Position numbers and translations under genes: made by a program. Source: DATFVA01 sp963711455 (GTDB lineage: Bacteria; Bacteroidota; Ignavibacteria; Ignavibacteriales; Ignavibacteriaceae). Taken from it: 64,000 bases of DNA. Positions 28,577 through 38,473 of the stretch are shown here, piece after piece. The first letter of the stretch is position 1; every line of letters begins with the position of its first letter. Under the pieces are notes generated by a model that was not told where the DNA came from, made no database searches, and was given only the letters and a program-made list of their open reading frames with translations. The DNA lies in NCBI GenBank assembly GCA_963711455.1, contig CAVQEH010000004.1:186001-250000 (forward strand). Direction: 5' to 3'.

Positions 28577-29632
28577 ATGTTTGAATTAAATATAACTGAT
28601 GCAACTGCTTATAAAGCTTTGGCAAACAAAGATCCAAAGTATGAGGGGTTATTTTTTGCTGCAGTAAAAACCACGGGAGTATTTTGTCTGCCAACCTGTA
28701 GAGCAAGGAAACCCAAAAAAGAAAATGTGGAGTTTTTCTCAACAGCTAAAGAAGCAATGGCAAATGGTTATCGTCCATGTAAAATTTGCAGACCGCTTGA
28801 AAATCCCGGTGAAATTACTGATGAAATAAAATCTTTATTAAGAGAGCTTGAGTCGAATTCCTCTGATAAGATTACGGATTATTCATTAAAGCAAAAAGGA
28901 ATAGAACCAAACAGAATCAGGAGATGGTTTCTAAAAAACCATGGGATGACGTTTCATTCATACCAAAGAATGTTAAGAATCAATAACGCACTTCGTAATA
29001 TAAAAAATGGTGATAAGGTAATCGAAGCTGCGTTCGATTCCGGTTATGAATCATTGAGCGGGTTCCAGCATACATTTAAAAAAGTAGTTGCACAAAATCC
29101 ATCAGAAAGTAAAAACGGAAATGTCTTATCATTTGAAAGGTTCTCAACTCCACTTGGACCAATGATTGTAATAGGAAGCGAAGAAGGAATTTATCTCCTT
29201 GAATTTACTGACAGAAGAATGCTTGAGACTGAATTAAAGCAGCTTGAAAAACATTTTAAAGCAGCAATACTTCCCGGAACTAATAAACACATCCAGGAAT
29301 TAAAGAAGCAGTTGAGTGAATATTTCGAGGGAAAAAGAAAGCAATTTACTTTTCCGTTAAAAACTTTCGGAACTGAATTTCAGAAGAAAGCATGGGATGC
29401 TCTTTTAACAATTCCTTACGGGAAAACAAGATCATACAAACAGCAGGCAAAAATTATTAACCATCCAAAAGCTGTACGTGCAGTTGGTACAGCAAACGGA
29501 TGCAACAGGATTGCAATCGTAATCCCGTGTCACCGTGTAATTGGCGAAAACGGAAAGCTTACCGGATACGGCGGCGGTTTATGGCGTAAACAATGGCTTC
29601 TGAACCATGAAAAAAAATTCATTACTGAATAA
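28577..29632 (+). CDS. ada: Bifunctional Ada: methylphosphotriester sensor, AraC-type regulator and O6-alkylguanine-DNA alkyltransferase
   Basis: This is the adaptive-response protein for alkylation damage. The N-terminal domain (about 10-77) has the four zinc cysteines (VFCLPTC, Cys37/41; RPCKIC, Cys68/71), one of which accepts methyl groups from phosphotriesters. An AraC-type helix-turn-helix follows (about 85-175, GYESLSGFQHTFKK). The C-terminal alkyltransferase (about 185-345) carries the active-site PCHRVIG (Cys318). The length of 351 matches full Ada. AGGAA lies 8 bases before the ATG. It probably regulates its own transcription, as known for Ada. It appears monocistronic. Confidence 0.95.
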   Translation: MFELNITDATAYKALANKDPKYEGLFFAAVKTTGVFCLPTCRARKPKKENVEFFSTAKEAMANGYRPCKICRPLENPGEITDEIKSLLRELESNSSDKITDYSLKQKGIEPNRIRRWFLKNHGMTFHSYQRMLRINNALRNIKNGDKVIEAAFDSGYESLSGFQHTFKKVVAQNPSESKNGNVLSFERFSTPLGPMIVIGSEEGIYLLEFTDRRMLETELKQLEKHFKAAILPGTNKHIQELKKQLSEYFEGKRKQFTFPLKTFGTEFQKKAWDALLTIPYGKTRSYKQQAKIINHPKAVRAVGTANGCNRIAIVIPCHRVIGENGKLTGYGGGLWRKQWLLNHEKKFITE

Positions 29633-29729
29633 TTCAATTATAATATTTTTGTTGATTTAAATATTAATTCATTCTAATTTATCCCCCCACAGGTACAGAG
29701 TTTAAATTTAATTTTAAGAGAGGTGTAGA

Positions 29730-30314
29730 ATGAAAAAATTCATTGCAATTTGTTCGTTTCTCTTTCTTTCGGTTTTTTGTGTTTCATCTTTCGCACAGGA
29801 TGAACAAAATCAGGAAGCTATGATGAAAGCATGGCAGGATTATATGACTCCTGGCCCAATGCACGAAATGCTGGCAAAAGGTGTTGGTGAATGGATGGCA
29901 AATATTAAAATGTGGGAAGATCCCTCAAAGCCGCCAACAGAATCAACGGGTACTTCCGTAGTAAAATCTATACTTGGCGGAAGGTATTTTCAGGGAAGTT
30001 ACACCGGAACGTATAACGGTATGGAAATGAACGGACAGGATATTACCGGTTACGATAATGCGAAGAAAAAATTCTTTAATACATGGATTGATAATTTCGG
30101 AACCGGGATTATGTATCTTGAAGGGACATACGATGACAGCGCTAAATTATTCACATTTACCGGGACTTCTGTGGATCCTATGAGCGGGAAAGATATACCT
30201 GTTCGTGAAACTTTTAAGATGACAGATGCGGATCATCAGCATATGGAAATGTTTATGACGCAAAACGGACAGGATTTTAAAACAATGGAAATAGATTACA
30301 TAAGAAAAAAATAA
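29730..30314 (+). CDS. Exported DUF1579-family protein
   Basis: The product is a 194-residue protein with a cleavable signal peptide (about 1-22, ending SSFAQ), so it is periplasmic or secreted. The body matches DUF1579: GEWMANIKMWEDP near the start, GGRYFQGSYTG in the middle, and the repeated beta-strand pattern of a small lipocalin-like barrel. The function is unknown. AGAGAGGTG gives a strong ribosome site. A long stable hairpin follows the stop. Confidence 0.85.
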   Translation: MKKFIAICSFLFLSVFCVSSFAQDEQNQEAMMKAWQDYMTPGPMHEMLAKGVGEWMANIKMWEDPSKPPTESTGTSVVKSILGGRYFQGSYTGTYNGMEMNGQDITGYDNAKKKFFNTWIDNFGTGIMYLEGTYDDSAKLFTFTGTSVDPMSGKDIPVRETFKMTDADHQHMEMFMTQNGQDFKTMEIDYIRKK

Positions 30315-30325
30315 AACCTTTCTAA

Positions 30326-30360
30326 TAAATGACGCGGGGAAACTGTCCCTGCGTCATTTA
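30326..30360 (+). terminator. Strong hairpin terminator after the DUF1579 gene
   Basis: Arms 30326-30340 and 30346-30360 pair over 15 bp with one G-U wobble, around a 5-base loop AACTG. The stem core is GACGCGGGGA against TCCCTGCGTC. It starts 12 bases after the stop codon. The following bases (TGTTTA) are only partly T-rich, so termination may be bidirectional or moderate. Confidence 0.75.
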
Positions 30361-30516
30361 TGTTTAGCCCGCTGCAATCCCCTTCGTTAAATAAATTTGA
30401 AACAATTAAATAAAATCACTACATTTAATTCAACTAATTCACAATCTATCTTTTACAGGTTTGTGTATTTGAAAAAATAACAGGAGAGCAAACTATTTAG
30501 GGAAAGCGGGGAGAAT

Positions 30517-31440
30517 ATGAAAACTTTATTTCTTCTCATGTTTACTGCAGTTCTTACCTTTGCACAAAACGATACTCTTTTTGAAGCTTTAAAATATTAT
30601 CCTCTTCAAAATGGTAATCACTGGGAATATGCGAATCATTACTGGGAGTTCCCATATTATGATGATTCTTCCTTCTACTCAATAGAAATTACCGGTGATA
30701 CCCTTCTTTTTAACAATAATGTTTACAATATACTTACCCGAAAAAACATTCCCTTCGATGGATACATTGGCAAAACATATGAAAGAGTAGACTCTGCAAC
30801 AGCTTGCGTTTATCGATTTACAGAAGATACGATATTTGTTAATAATGAATATCTTATTGATAGTCTTCTTGCAAAACCGGGTAATTATTTTGGCGGGTCC
30901 TACTATGGATTTACATCAAATCAGGGAGTATTTTCTACTCTCTGCCTTAATCTATATGAAGATACTGTTCTAAATTACCTAACAGAAATCAGAGAATTAG
31001 AAGATCAATCAGGTATTCCCGCAATAAATTTGTTGTTTGCAAAAGGATTTGGATTTATTAATAGTTCATCCTGTGAATTCGGATGCAGTATTACCAATTT
31101 ACGTTATGCAAATATTGATGGAGTTGAATATGGAACTCAGATTACTAGCACAAAAAAACCAAACAATCAACAACAAAAAGCATTTATCCTTTATCAGAAT
31201 TACCCTAATCCCTTTAATCCAACTACTAACATTGTCTACTCAATTCCCAAGCCTGGATTGGTATCACTTAAAGTTTATGATGTTCTTGGAAACGAGGTTG
31301 CAGCTTTAGTTAATGAAGAAAAACCAGCGGGTAGATATAATATTAAATTCGACGGAAGCGACTTTGCAAGCGGAATTTACTTTTATCAATTAAAAGCTGG
31401 TTCATTTACTCAAAATAAAAAGATGATTTTATTGAGGTAG
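30517..31440 (+). CDS. Secreted T9SS cargo protein of unknown function
   Basis: The product is a 307-residue protein with a signal peptide (about 1-17, TFAQ). A body of about 200 residues follows, with a DUF-like beta-rich pattern (QNGNHWEYANHYWEFPY). A type A sorting domain (about 225-307) has YPNPFNP, LKVYDVLGNEV and the final KKMILLR. It should cross the outer membrane by T9SS and be attached or released. It is the first of three consecutive genes with nearly the same tail. GGGGAGA precedes the ATG. Confidence 0.82.
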   Translation: MKTLFLLMFTAVLTFAQNDTLFEALKYYPLQNGNHWEYANHYWEFPYYDDSSFYSIEITGDTLLFNNNVYNILTRKNIPFDGYIGKTYERVDSATACVYRFTEDTIFVNNEYLIDSLLAKPGNYFGGSYYGFTSNQGVFSTLCLNLYEDTVLNYLTEIRELEDQSGIPAINLLFAKGFGFINSSSCEFGCSITNLRYANIDGVEYGTQITSTKKPNNQQQKAFILYQNYPNPFNPTTNIVYSIPKPGLVSLKVYDVLGNEVAALVNEEKPAGRYNIKFDGSDFASGIYFYQLKAGSFTQNKKMILLR

Positions 31441-31471
31441 TATTAAAATTTATTATTATGGGAGAAAATAA

Positions 31472-33295
31472 ATGAATTGGAAAATAATAATTTTATTTAA
31501 TCTCATTTCCATTTTATGCTTAGTGACTAACGAATCATTTCCTCAAAATTCCTTTTGGGAACAAAAGTACAGCCTAGAGGATTATTATTTAAATATTGCG
31601 ATCGATTCTAGTAACAATATTTATATATTGACAGCTATTAACGGTCTTTTAATTTCAAATGATTTTGGAGAGACATGGAGCCAAATTAATTTACCCTTTA
31701 ATAATGAAGATTATAGGGATATTGCTGTTGATAAAAACAATCATTTATATCTAAGTCGGGCAAGTAGTGTTTCCACAGGCATACTAAAGTCAACTGATAA
31801 TGGTTTAACATGGTTTTCATTAAATTTCGGTACCAACAGGTCAGCTTCTAAATTCTTCGTTGACAAAAATGGGGATATTTATGCCGGCAGTTGGGAGGGT
31901 GTTTTTAAATCTACAGATTATGGAACAAGCTGGCAACTTTTTTATTATCATTCAAACGTTACTTATTTTATAAGTAAGGTAGATAGTTTAATATTTATTG
32001 GTTCACCCTGGGAAGTTTATTGCTCGACGAATAATGGACAAAACTGGACAACTAAATATTTTCTAGTTGGTAACTATTTTCCACATATGCTTGACGGAAC
32101 CATTGCAGATAAATACTTCTACGCAGGAACTGATACAGGATTATTTATTTCCTCGGACTTTGGTAATTCCTGGATTCGTAAATTTTCCTGCTCATTTTAT
32201 TCTGTAGTATCACATTTTGAGGGTAATATCTATTTTGCTACTTCAAATGGAATCAACTTTTCAAATGATGCCGGTTATAACATAAGACAGTTAAATGAGG
32301 GATTACAATCATACTATGCAGAATTTATTGAGTTAGATAAATTCGGCAATATTTATACAGCATTGGGATACGATGGAATTTACAAAGGAAATAAATCTGT
32401 AAATAACCTCTTAAGTAACTTCAAACCCAGGAGTTTTTTCTCACCATTTGTAGACGGATGTTTAGATTTTATCACGATTGAAAATAAAGGCATTGAACAA
32501 TTAGAAATAAGCCAAGTGATTTCTGCCAATCCTTTAATCACGGTTATACCGTCAAATGCAACCATAAATCCGGGTGAATATGATTATTTTAGATTTTTCT
32601 CCAATGGCCTTCCTAAGGGTGTTTATAATAATACAATTCAATTCATTAGTAATTCATTTTCTTCTCCAGATCAATTAGATTTGACGATCTATTATGGAGT
32701 TTCCTATTTAATAAAAAATGTAGACACACTCGAATTTAATATTACTAACATAGGAGATTTAATAACCAATAAATTAGAAGTAAAAAACATCGGATTTGGT
32801 ATTTTACAAGTTGACTCAATTAATATAAATAATCACAATGTCACAACAGATACTTCAAATTTTATACTACAGCATGACGAACAAATAAATATATTAGTTA
32901 AATATACACCCGATGGGTTGCATAATCCTGATAACTGGCTAGTTTTATATAGTAACTCACTAACTTCTCCGGATAGTGTGTATCTTAAATTTAATCTTCT
33001 TTCTTCCGTTCTGGATTATTCTCTCCTTGATAATTGCTATGAGTTAAAACAGAACTACCCCAATCCATTCAATCCAACGACAAACATTAATTACTCAATT
33101 CCTAAATCGGGTTTTGTCACTCTTAAAGTTTATGATGTTTTAGGCAATGAGGTTACAGCTTTAGTTAACGAAGAAAAACTTGCCGGTAGATACAACATTA
33201 ATTTTGATGGAAACAAACTTGCCAGCGGAATATATCTCTATGTTTTAAGGACAGGGGATTTTGTTCAATCGCGGAAGATGCTGCTTTTAAAATAA
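31472..33295 (+). CDS. Secreted BNR/sortilin-like repeat protein with T9SS sorting domain
   Basis: The product is a 607-residue protein with a signal peptide (about 1-24). Repeats typical of BNR/Asp-box or photosystem-stability-like propellers occupy about 30-320 (SNDFGETWSQI, STDNGLTWFSL, STDYGTSWQLF). Two ASH-like or choice-of-anchor beta domains lie at about 330-520. A type A sorting domain (about 528-607) has YPNPFNP and ends KMLLLK. The start is 31 bases after the preceding gene, with GGGAG upstream. The ligand is unknown. Confidence 0.84.
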   Translation: MNWKIIILFNLISILCLVTNESFPQNSFWEQKYSLEDYYLNIAIDSSNNIYILTAINGLLISNDFGETWSQINLPFNNEDYRDIAVDKNNHLYLSRASSVSTGILKSTDNGLTWFSLNFGTNRSASKFFVDKNGDIYAGSWEGVFKSTDYGTSWQLFYYHSNVTYFISKVDSLIFIGSPWEVYCSTNNGQNWTTKYFLVGNYFPHMLDGTIADKYFYAGTDTGLFISSDFGNSWIRKFSCSFYSVVSHFEGNIYFATSNGINFSNDAGYNIRQLNEGLQSYYAEFIELDKFGNIYTALGYDGIYKGNKSVNNLLSNFKPRSFFSPFVDGCLDFITIENKGIEQLEISQVISANPLITVIPSNATINPGEYDYFRFFSNGLPKGVYNNTIQFISNSFSSPDQLDLTIYYGVSYLIKNVDTLEFNITNIGDLITNKLEVKNIGFGILQVDSININNHNVTTDTSNFILQHDEQINILVKYTPDGLHNPDNWLVLYSNSLTSPDSVYLKFNLLSSVLDYSLLDNCYELKQNYPNPFNPTTNINYSIPKSGFVTLKVYDVLGNEVTALVNEEKLAGRYNINFDGNKLASGIYLYVLRTGDFVQSRKMLLLK

Positions 33296-33432
33296 AATGG
33301 AAAAAGGTTAATTCATATTTTAACCATTGATCATTAATTTCAATCTGCTATCATCTGAAATTGCTGTATATCCCTTAACATTTTCGGGTAGATACCTGCC
33401 TTCATATATTCTATTTAAAAAAAAGAAAAAAT

Positions 33433-35184
33433 ATGAAAACAATATTTTGTTTTATTATACTATCATTCTTCCCGGTGCTTATTTATTCCCAAATATTTAC
33501 TAAAATTACAACAGGTCAATTAGTAAATGACGGGGGTGATTCAAGATCTGTTAACTGGATTGATTATGATAATGACGGCGACCTTGATTTGTTTGTTACT
33601 AATGGTCCTCATCCGGGACAGAATAATTTCTTTTATAAAAATAATGGCGATGGAACTTTCACAAAGATTGATTCAATTGCAATTACACTTGATAACAGCA
33701 GCTCCGATGGCAGCTCCTGGGGAGATTTCAATAATGACGACAATCCTGATCTTTTTGTTGCAAACTGGTGGGGACAAAATAACCTTTTATATATAAATAA
33801 CGGAGATGGAACCTTTACTCCCATTACAAATTCTCCCATAACTACAGAAAGTAATTATTCTGAAACGGGTGTATGGGGGGACTATAATAACGACGGTTTC
33901 CTTGATCTTTATGTTTGCAACAGCGGGGGCGATTTGAAAAATGCCCTGTATAAAAATAATGGCGATGGTTCATTTACTAAATTGACAGGTGGTTTCTTGA
34001 ATGATCAGAATTATTCAAGAAATCTGAACTGGATTTATTACAACAACGATAAACTGCCTGATCTTTTTGTTACAAATGAAAATAATCAAAATGAAAAACT
34101 ATATATAAATAATGGTGATGATACTTTTTCTTCTTTAGATGTTCCTTCACTTTTAAATTTTAACGAAAATTCTACAAGCAGCAATTGGGAGGATGTTGAT
34201 AATGATGGCGATCTCGATGTTTTGGTTCTGAATTATTCGAACCAGCATAACAATCTTTTCATTAATAATAATGACGGAACATTTACAAAAGTAAATTCAC
34301 CTCCTTTTTCAGAAGATACAAGTAATTCATTCTGCAGTGCAGTAGGAGATATAGATAATGACGGCGATCTCGATATATTCATTACCAATGCTTTTACAGG
34401 AAATTCTCCAACCCATAATTTTCTTTATTTGAATAATGGCGATGGTACATTCTCAAAGGATACCGGCGTTGCCACGCAGGATGCAGGTTGGTCATACGGT
34501 TGTGCTCTTGGTGATTATAATGGAGACGGTTATCTGGATTTGTTTACCGCAAATTGTTTTAATGCAAATCAAAATAATTCGCTTTACTTAAATAATGGGG
34601 GAACTAATAACTGGCTGCTGTTAAATCTTAAAGGAATTAAATCAAACAGATCTGCGATTGGAGCAGTTGTAAAATTAAAAGCAAATATCTTTGGAAAATC
34701 ATTCTGGCAAACCCGGAGTGTAAGCGGAGAGACAGGATATTGCGGGCAGAATCTCCAAATTCATTTTGGGTTGGGTGATGCTTCGGTAATTGATTCACTT
34801 AAGATTGAATGGCCTTCGGGAATAATTCAATATGAGGCAAATATTCAGGCAAATTCCGTAAACACTATAGTTGAAGATACTTCGTTAGCTACCAAAATAC
34901 ATCAGTTTGAAAATAATCCGCAGGGTTATAACCTCGAGCAGAATTATCCAAACCCATTTAATCCGGGAACGCGATTGTCATTTGTAATTGGTCATTCGTC
35001 ATTTGTAAATCTCAAAGTTTATGATGTCCTAGGAAATGAAATTGTAACTCTATTTAATGAAGAAAAACCTGCCGGAAAATATAATATCAATTTTGATGGA
35101 AGCGATTTCGCAAGCGGGATATATTTTTATGTTTTGAGAGCAGGTAATTTTTTTCAATCGAGGAAGATGCTGTTATTGAAGTAA
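33433..35184 (+). CDS. Secreted FG-GAP/VCBS and ASPIC/UnbV protein with T9SS sorting domain
   Basis: The product is a 583-residue protein. A signal peptide (about 1-19) is followed by FG-GAP/VCBS repeats (about 35-385) with many calcium-loop motifs such as DYDNDGDLD, DIDNDGDLD and DYNGDGYLD, forming a predicted beta-propeller. An ASPIC/UnbV domain (about 395-475) has NWLLLNLKG and HFGLGDASVIDSLKIEWPSG. The type A sorting domain (about 497-583) has YPNPFNP and ends KMLLLK. The last 12 bases overlap the 3' end of the convergent proS. It is the third gene of the T9SS cargo run. Confidence 0.88.
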   Translation: MKTIFCFIILSFFPVLIYSQIFTKITTGQLVNDGGDSRSVNWIDYDNDGDLDLFVTNGPHPGQNNFFYKNNGDGTFTKIDSIAITLDNSSSDGSSWGDFNNDDNPDLFVANWWGQNNLLYINNGDGTFTPITNSPITTESNYSETGVWGDYNNDGFLDLYVCNSGGDLKNALYKNNGDGSFTKLTGGFLNDQNYSRNLNWIYYNNDKLPDLFVTNENNQNEKLYINNGDDTFSSLDVPSLLNFNENSTSSNWEDVDNDGDLDVLVLNYSNQHNNLFINNNDGTFTKVNSPPFSEDTSNSFCSAVGDIDNDGDLDIFITNAFTGNSPTHNFLYLNNGDGTFSKDTGVATQDAGWSYGCALGDYNGDGYLDLFTANCFNANQNNSLYLNNGGTNNWLLLNLKGIKSNRSAIGAVVKLKANIFGKSFWQTRSVSGETGYCGQNLQIHFGLGDASVIDSLKIEWPSGIIQYEANIQANSVNTIVEDTSLATKIHQFENNPQGYNLEQNYPNPFNPGTRLSFVIGHSSFVNLKVYDVLGNEIVTLFNEEKPAGKYNINFDGSDFASGIYFYVLRAGNFFQSRKMLLLK

Positions 35185-36861
35185 TTCTTTCAGCCTCTCC
35201 TGAACTTCACCAAGATTTACATCAAACCGTTCACCGGTTTTGCGGATTTTAATTTCCAGTTTGTTATCCTTAAGTTTTTTATCACCAACAATTAACTGAA
35301 CAGGCATTCCCAAAAGATCGGCGTCCTTAAATTTAAATCCTGCCTGTGCATCGACTCTGTCATCGAATAAAACTTCATATCCTGCTGATGTAAGTTCATT
35401 ATAAAGTTTATCGCAGGTTTCAATTACTTCCTGCTTTTTCATATTCAGTCCCATTAAATGAATATGAAATGGTGCAAGAGTCTTATCCCAAATAATTCCA
35501 TAATCATCATAGTGCTGTTCTATATAGCAAGCCATTATACGTTCAACTCCAATTCCATAACTACCCATAATTATAGGATTTTCTTTCCCGTTTTCATCAA
35601 GAAAGTTAGCCCCCATTGACACTGAATATTTTGTTCCGAGTTTAAAAATATGTCCAAGTTCAATTGCTGTAAACACCTCCAGATTATGATCACATCTGGG
35701 ACAAGCTTCTCCGGAATTAATTGATCGTAAATCAAAATATTCTATGCCTGCCGGGTCTCTTTTCAAATCGATTCCGCCAAAGTGATAATCTGTTTCATTT
35801 GCACCACTGAAAAGATTATTTGCATCTTTTAATCTAAGGTCGGCAATGATTCTTCCTTTAAAGCCAACAGGTCCAATTGAACCGGCTTCAGCACCTGTTA
35901 TTTCAACAAGCTCCTCTGGATGAGCGGGACGAGCTGCTCCTCCTAAAGCCCTTTCAAGCTTTGCTTCATTTACCTCTTCGTTGCCAAGCATTAATACAAG
36001 TACAGGATTCTCATGGTAAATGTAAACTCTTGATTTTGCACATTGAGTCTCATCGATTTTAAGAAACTCACAGAGCTCATCTATTGATCGAACATTGGGT
36101 GTGTGAATCTTCTTTATCTTATTGCTTTTATCATCTCTTTTTTTGCTTTCTATTTTTGAAGTTGCAACTTCAAGGTTAGCGGCATATCCGCAATTTTCAC
36201 AATGGGCAACGGTATCTTCACCAGCATCTGATTTAACCATAAACTCTTCTGAACCAGATCCTCCCATGGCGCCGCTTGATGCGCCCACAATAAAATACGA
36301 TAAATGACAGCGGTCGAAAATATTCCTGTAAGCTTTATCATGAAGACTGTAGGAATGATCGAGTCCTTCCGGAGATATATCAAATGAATAAGCATCCTTC
36401 ATTAAAAACTGGCGCCCGCGTATAACTCCGCTTCTCGGTCTCGATTCATTTCTGAACTTAGTCTGAATCTGGTACCAAATCTGCGGCATATCTTTATATG
36501 ATTTAAGCACATTCCTTGCATGAAAGGTCATTATTTCTTCGTGTGTAGGGGCAAGAACGTAATCCCTGTTTTCAATATGAAAAAGAATATCGCCGAATGC
36601 TTCAACTCTTCCGGTTTCTTCCCATATCTCCTTTGGATTTAATGCGGGCAGATGAAATTCCTGACCGCCAATCGCATTCATTTCCTGGCGAATAATTTCA
36701 GATATTTTTCTAATTACTCTATAACCAAGAGGAAGAAAAGAATAAATACCTGCGGATACCATTCTGATCATTCCAGCTCTTAACATTAAAATATGACTGG
36801 TAACTACTGCATCGCTCGGGACTTCTTTTAAAGTTGGAACAAATGATTTACTAAGTTTCAT
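35173..36861 (-). CDS. proS: Prolyl-tRNA synthetase (bacterial type with insertion editing domain)
   Basis: The enzyme charges tRNA(Pro) in the cytoplasm. The 562-residue protein has class II motifs (RMVSAGIYSFLPLGYRV near the start; RPRSGVIRGRQFLMKD). A YbaK-like insertion editing domain (about 235-385) includes GAEAGSIGPVG and HFGGIDLKRD. The catalytic motif 3 region SYGIGVERIMA and a C-terminal anticodon-binding domain (about 465-562) complete it. It is convergent with the T9SS gene and overlaps it by 12 bases. Confidence 0.96.
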   Translation of the reverse strand: MKLSKSFVPTLKEVPSDAVVTSHILMLRAGMIRMVSAGIYSFLPLGYRVIRKISEIIRQEMNAIGGQEFHLPALNPKEIWEETGRVEAFGDILFHIENRDYVLAPTHEEIMTFHARNVLKSYKDMPQIWYQIQTKFRNESRPRSGVIRGRQFLMKDAYSFDISPEGLDHSYSLHDKAYRNIFDRCHLSYFIVGASSGAMGGSGSEEFMVKSDAGEDTVAHCENCGYAANLEVATSKIESKKRDDKSNKIKKIHTPNVRSIDELCEFLKIDETQCAKSRVYIYHENPVLVLMLGNEEVNEAKLERALGGAARPAHPEELVEITGAEAGSIGPVGFKGRIIADLRLKDANNLFSGANETDYHFGGIDLKRDPAGIEYFDLRSINSGEACPRCDHNLEVFTAIELGHIFKLGTKYSVSMGANFLDENGKENPIIMGSYGIGVERIMACYIEQHYDDYGIIWDKTLAPFHIHLMGLNMKKQEVIETCDKLYNELTSAGYEVLFDDRVDAQAGFKFKDADLLGMPVQLIVGDKKLKDNKLEIKIRKTGERFDVNLGEVQERLKELLQ

Positions 36862-37073
36862 TTTGAAATTTGCTTAAAGGATGATTAAAAACATTAAATA
36901 GTTGACAAAAATAAAGATTTGATGATGCTTATCAAAATAACTGGAAATGAATTTTATCGGCCGTGTTTAATATCTGGTTTGAAATAAAATATAAAATTAT
37001 ATGGTATTGAATGAAACTTGAAAGCAATCCATGACATTCGGTAATCCTGATGAATTAAGAGCCAAATCTTAAG

Positions 37074-38324
37074 TTATTTTGAAATTTTTACCGGAGCATT
37101 TTTAATCAGATAAACTGCATCCCGTGGTCTTACCAGTTCATTACATTTAAAAGTAATCTTATCCCCTTTTCGTGCCGAATCCGCTTTTTCATCTTCGTTT
37201 AAAATATTCTCAACTTTAAGCCGAACGACTCCTGTTGTTTCCCCGATTATATAAACTTCATCTCCTTCATTTAAGGTCCCGGTTTCAATTGAAATATAAA
37301 CCACTCCTGCATGTTTATAATAGTTAATTACTTTTCCAAGAAATTCTTTTCTTGTACTTGCTTTGCTTCCGTAAATATTTGAATATTCTTCTGAACCGGG
37401 AGTGTTAAAATAAAATCCCGAAGAAAATCCTCGGTTAAATACTTTCCCAAGTTCAGCCACCAATTCTTCTTTAATCTCCTTTGTCAGTGTCCCTTCAAAG
37501 TAAAGATCGATGGCTTTTCGGTACGCGGCTGTTACTGCTCCAGCGTATTCAGGACTTCTTTTCCTGCCTTCAATTTTGAATGAATCTACACCCGTTTCTA
37601 TTAACTCATCTATAAATTCTATTGTGCATAAATCCTCAGGGGATAAAACATAATCTTCCCCGACTATCATACTTTTATTAATTGTCGGATCGTAAACTTC
37701 ATACTCTCTTCTGCATGGTTGAATGCATTCTCCCCTGTTTGCACTTTTTTCAAAAAGATGATGACTCATAAAACATTTGCCGCTTACAGCAATGCACATT
37801 GCACCATGAACAAAAACTTCAATTTCAAGATCAGTTAAAGTTCTCATTTTTTTAATATTTTCAAGTGAGCATTCCCTAGCAAGAACAATTCTTTCAGCGC
37901 CAGTATCTTTGTAAAATTTCGCAGCAAGAGAATTTGAAACGGAACTCTGGGTTGAAATACAAAACGGTATTCCGATTTCCTTACAAAGCTGAACAACAGA
38001 AAAGTCCCAGCAAATTATTCTATCAACACCAGCTTCTTTTGCTTTATTAATAATTTCTCTTAACTGATCCAATTCTTCTTCATAAATAATTGTATTCAGT
38101 GTGAGATAGGTTCGAACGTTTTTTTCTTTACAATAAGATGTGAGTTCATGCAAATTATCTATTTTGAAGTTTGATGCTTTTGCACGCATATTCAATTTTT
38201 CCACACCAAAATAAACAGCATCTGCGCCGGCATTTACTACCGCGGTAAGCATTGTTTTATTTCCGGCGGGAGACATCAATTCTGGTTTTCGGCGAGTATA
38301 CTGTTGTCTGTTGTTAGTGCTCAT
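37074..38324 (-). CDS. U32 peptidase-family protein (probable tRNA hydroxylation factor TrhP/YegQ type)
   Basis: The product is a 416-residue protein of the U32 family. The opening PELMSPAGNKTML, the TIM-barrel-like N-terminal half and the signature around EVFVHGAMCIAVSGKC, followed by CIQPCRREYEV, match the family's cysteine cluster, expected to bind an iron-sulfur centre. A beta-barrel C-terminal domain (about 330-410) is present, as in YegQ/TrhP. Relatives act in prephenate-dependent tRNA U34 hydroxylation (TrhP) or 23S rRNA hydroxylation (RlhA). The length favours the TrhP type. No true protease activity is implied. Confidence 0.88.
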   Translation of the reverse strand: MSTNNRQQYTRRKPELMSPAGNKTMLTAVVNAGADAVYFGVEKLNMRAKASNFKIDNLHELTSYCKEKNVRTYLTLNTIIYEEELDQLREIINKAKEAGVDRIICWDFSVVQLCKEIGIPFCISTQSSVSNSLAAKFYKDTGAERIVLARECSLENIKKMRTLTDLEIEVFVHGAMCIAVSGKCFMSHHLFEKSANRGECIQPCRREYEVYDPTINKSMIVGEDYVLSPEDLCTIEFIDELIETGVDSFKIEGRKRSPEYAGAVTAAYRKAIDLYFEGTLTKEIKEELVAELGKVFNRGFSSGFYFNTPGSEEYSNIYGSKASTRKEFLGKVINYYKHAGVVYISIETGTLNEGDEVYIIGETTGVVRLKVENILNEDEKADSARKGDKITFKCNELVRPRDAVYLIKNAPVKISK

Positions 38325-38473
38325 TTATCCGGAATCTCTTTAAATCTCATTTATAATTATATTTCATCGAAACATTTTTGGGCGAACATTATCATCTATT
38401 AAATTCGAATTTCGTTTCATACTTATTCAAATCAAACCAACCACAAACAACAGACTACAAACAACTAACACAT

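Noticed and set aside
28500..28742. Open frame on the minus strand across the ada start
   Set aside because: It overlaps the promoter and 5' end of a well-supported ada gene, with no ribosome site or recognisable product.
35173..36861. Reading proS and the free YbaK protein as a split or duplicated gene
   Set aside because: ProS is full length with its own insertion domain; the YbaK protein at 25267-25740 is a complete independent family member.
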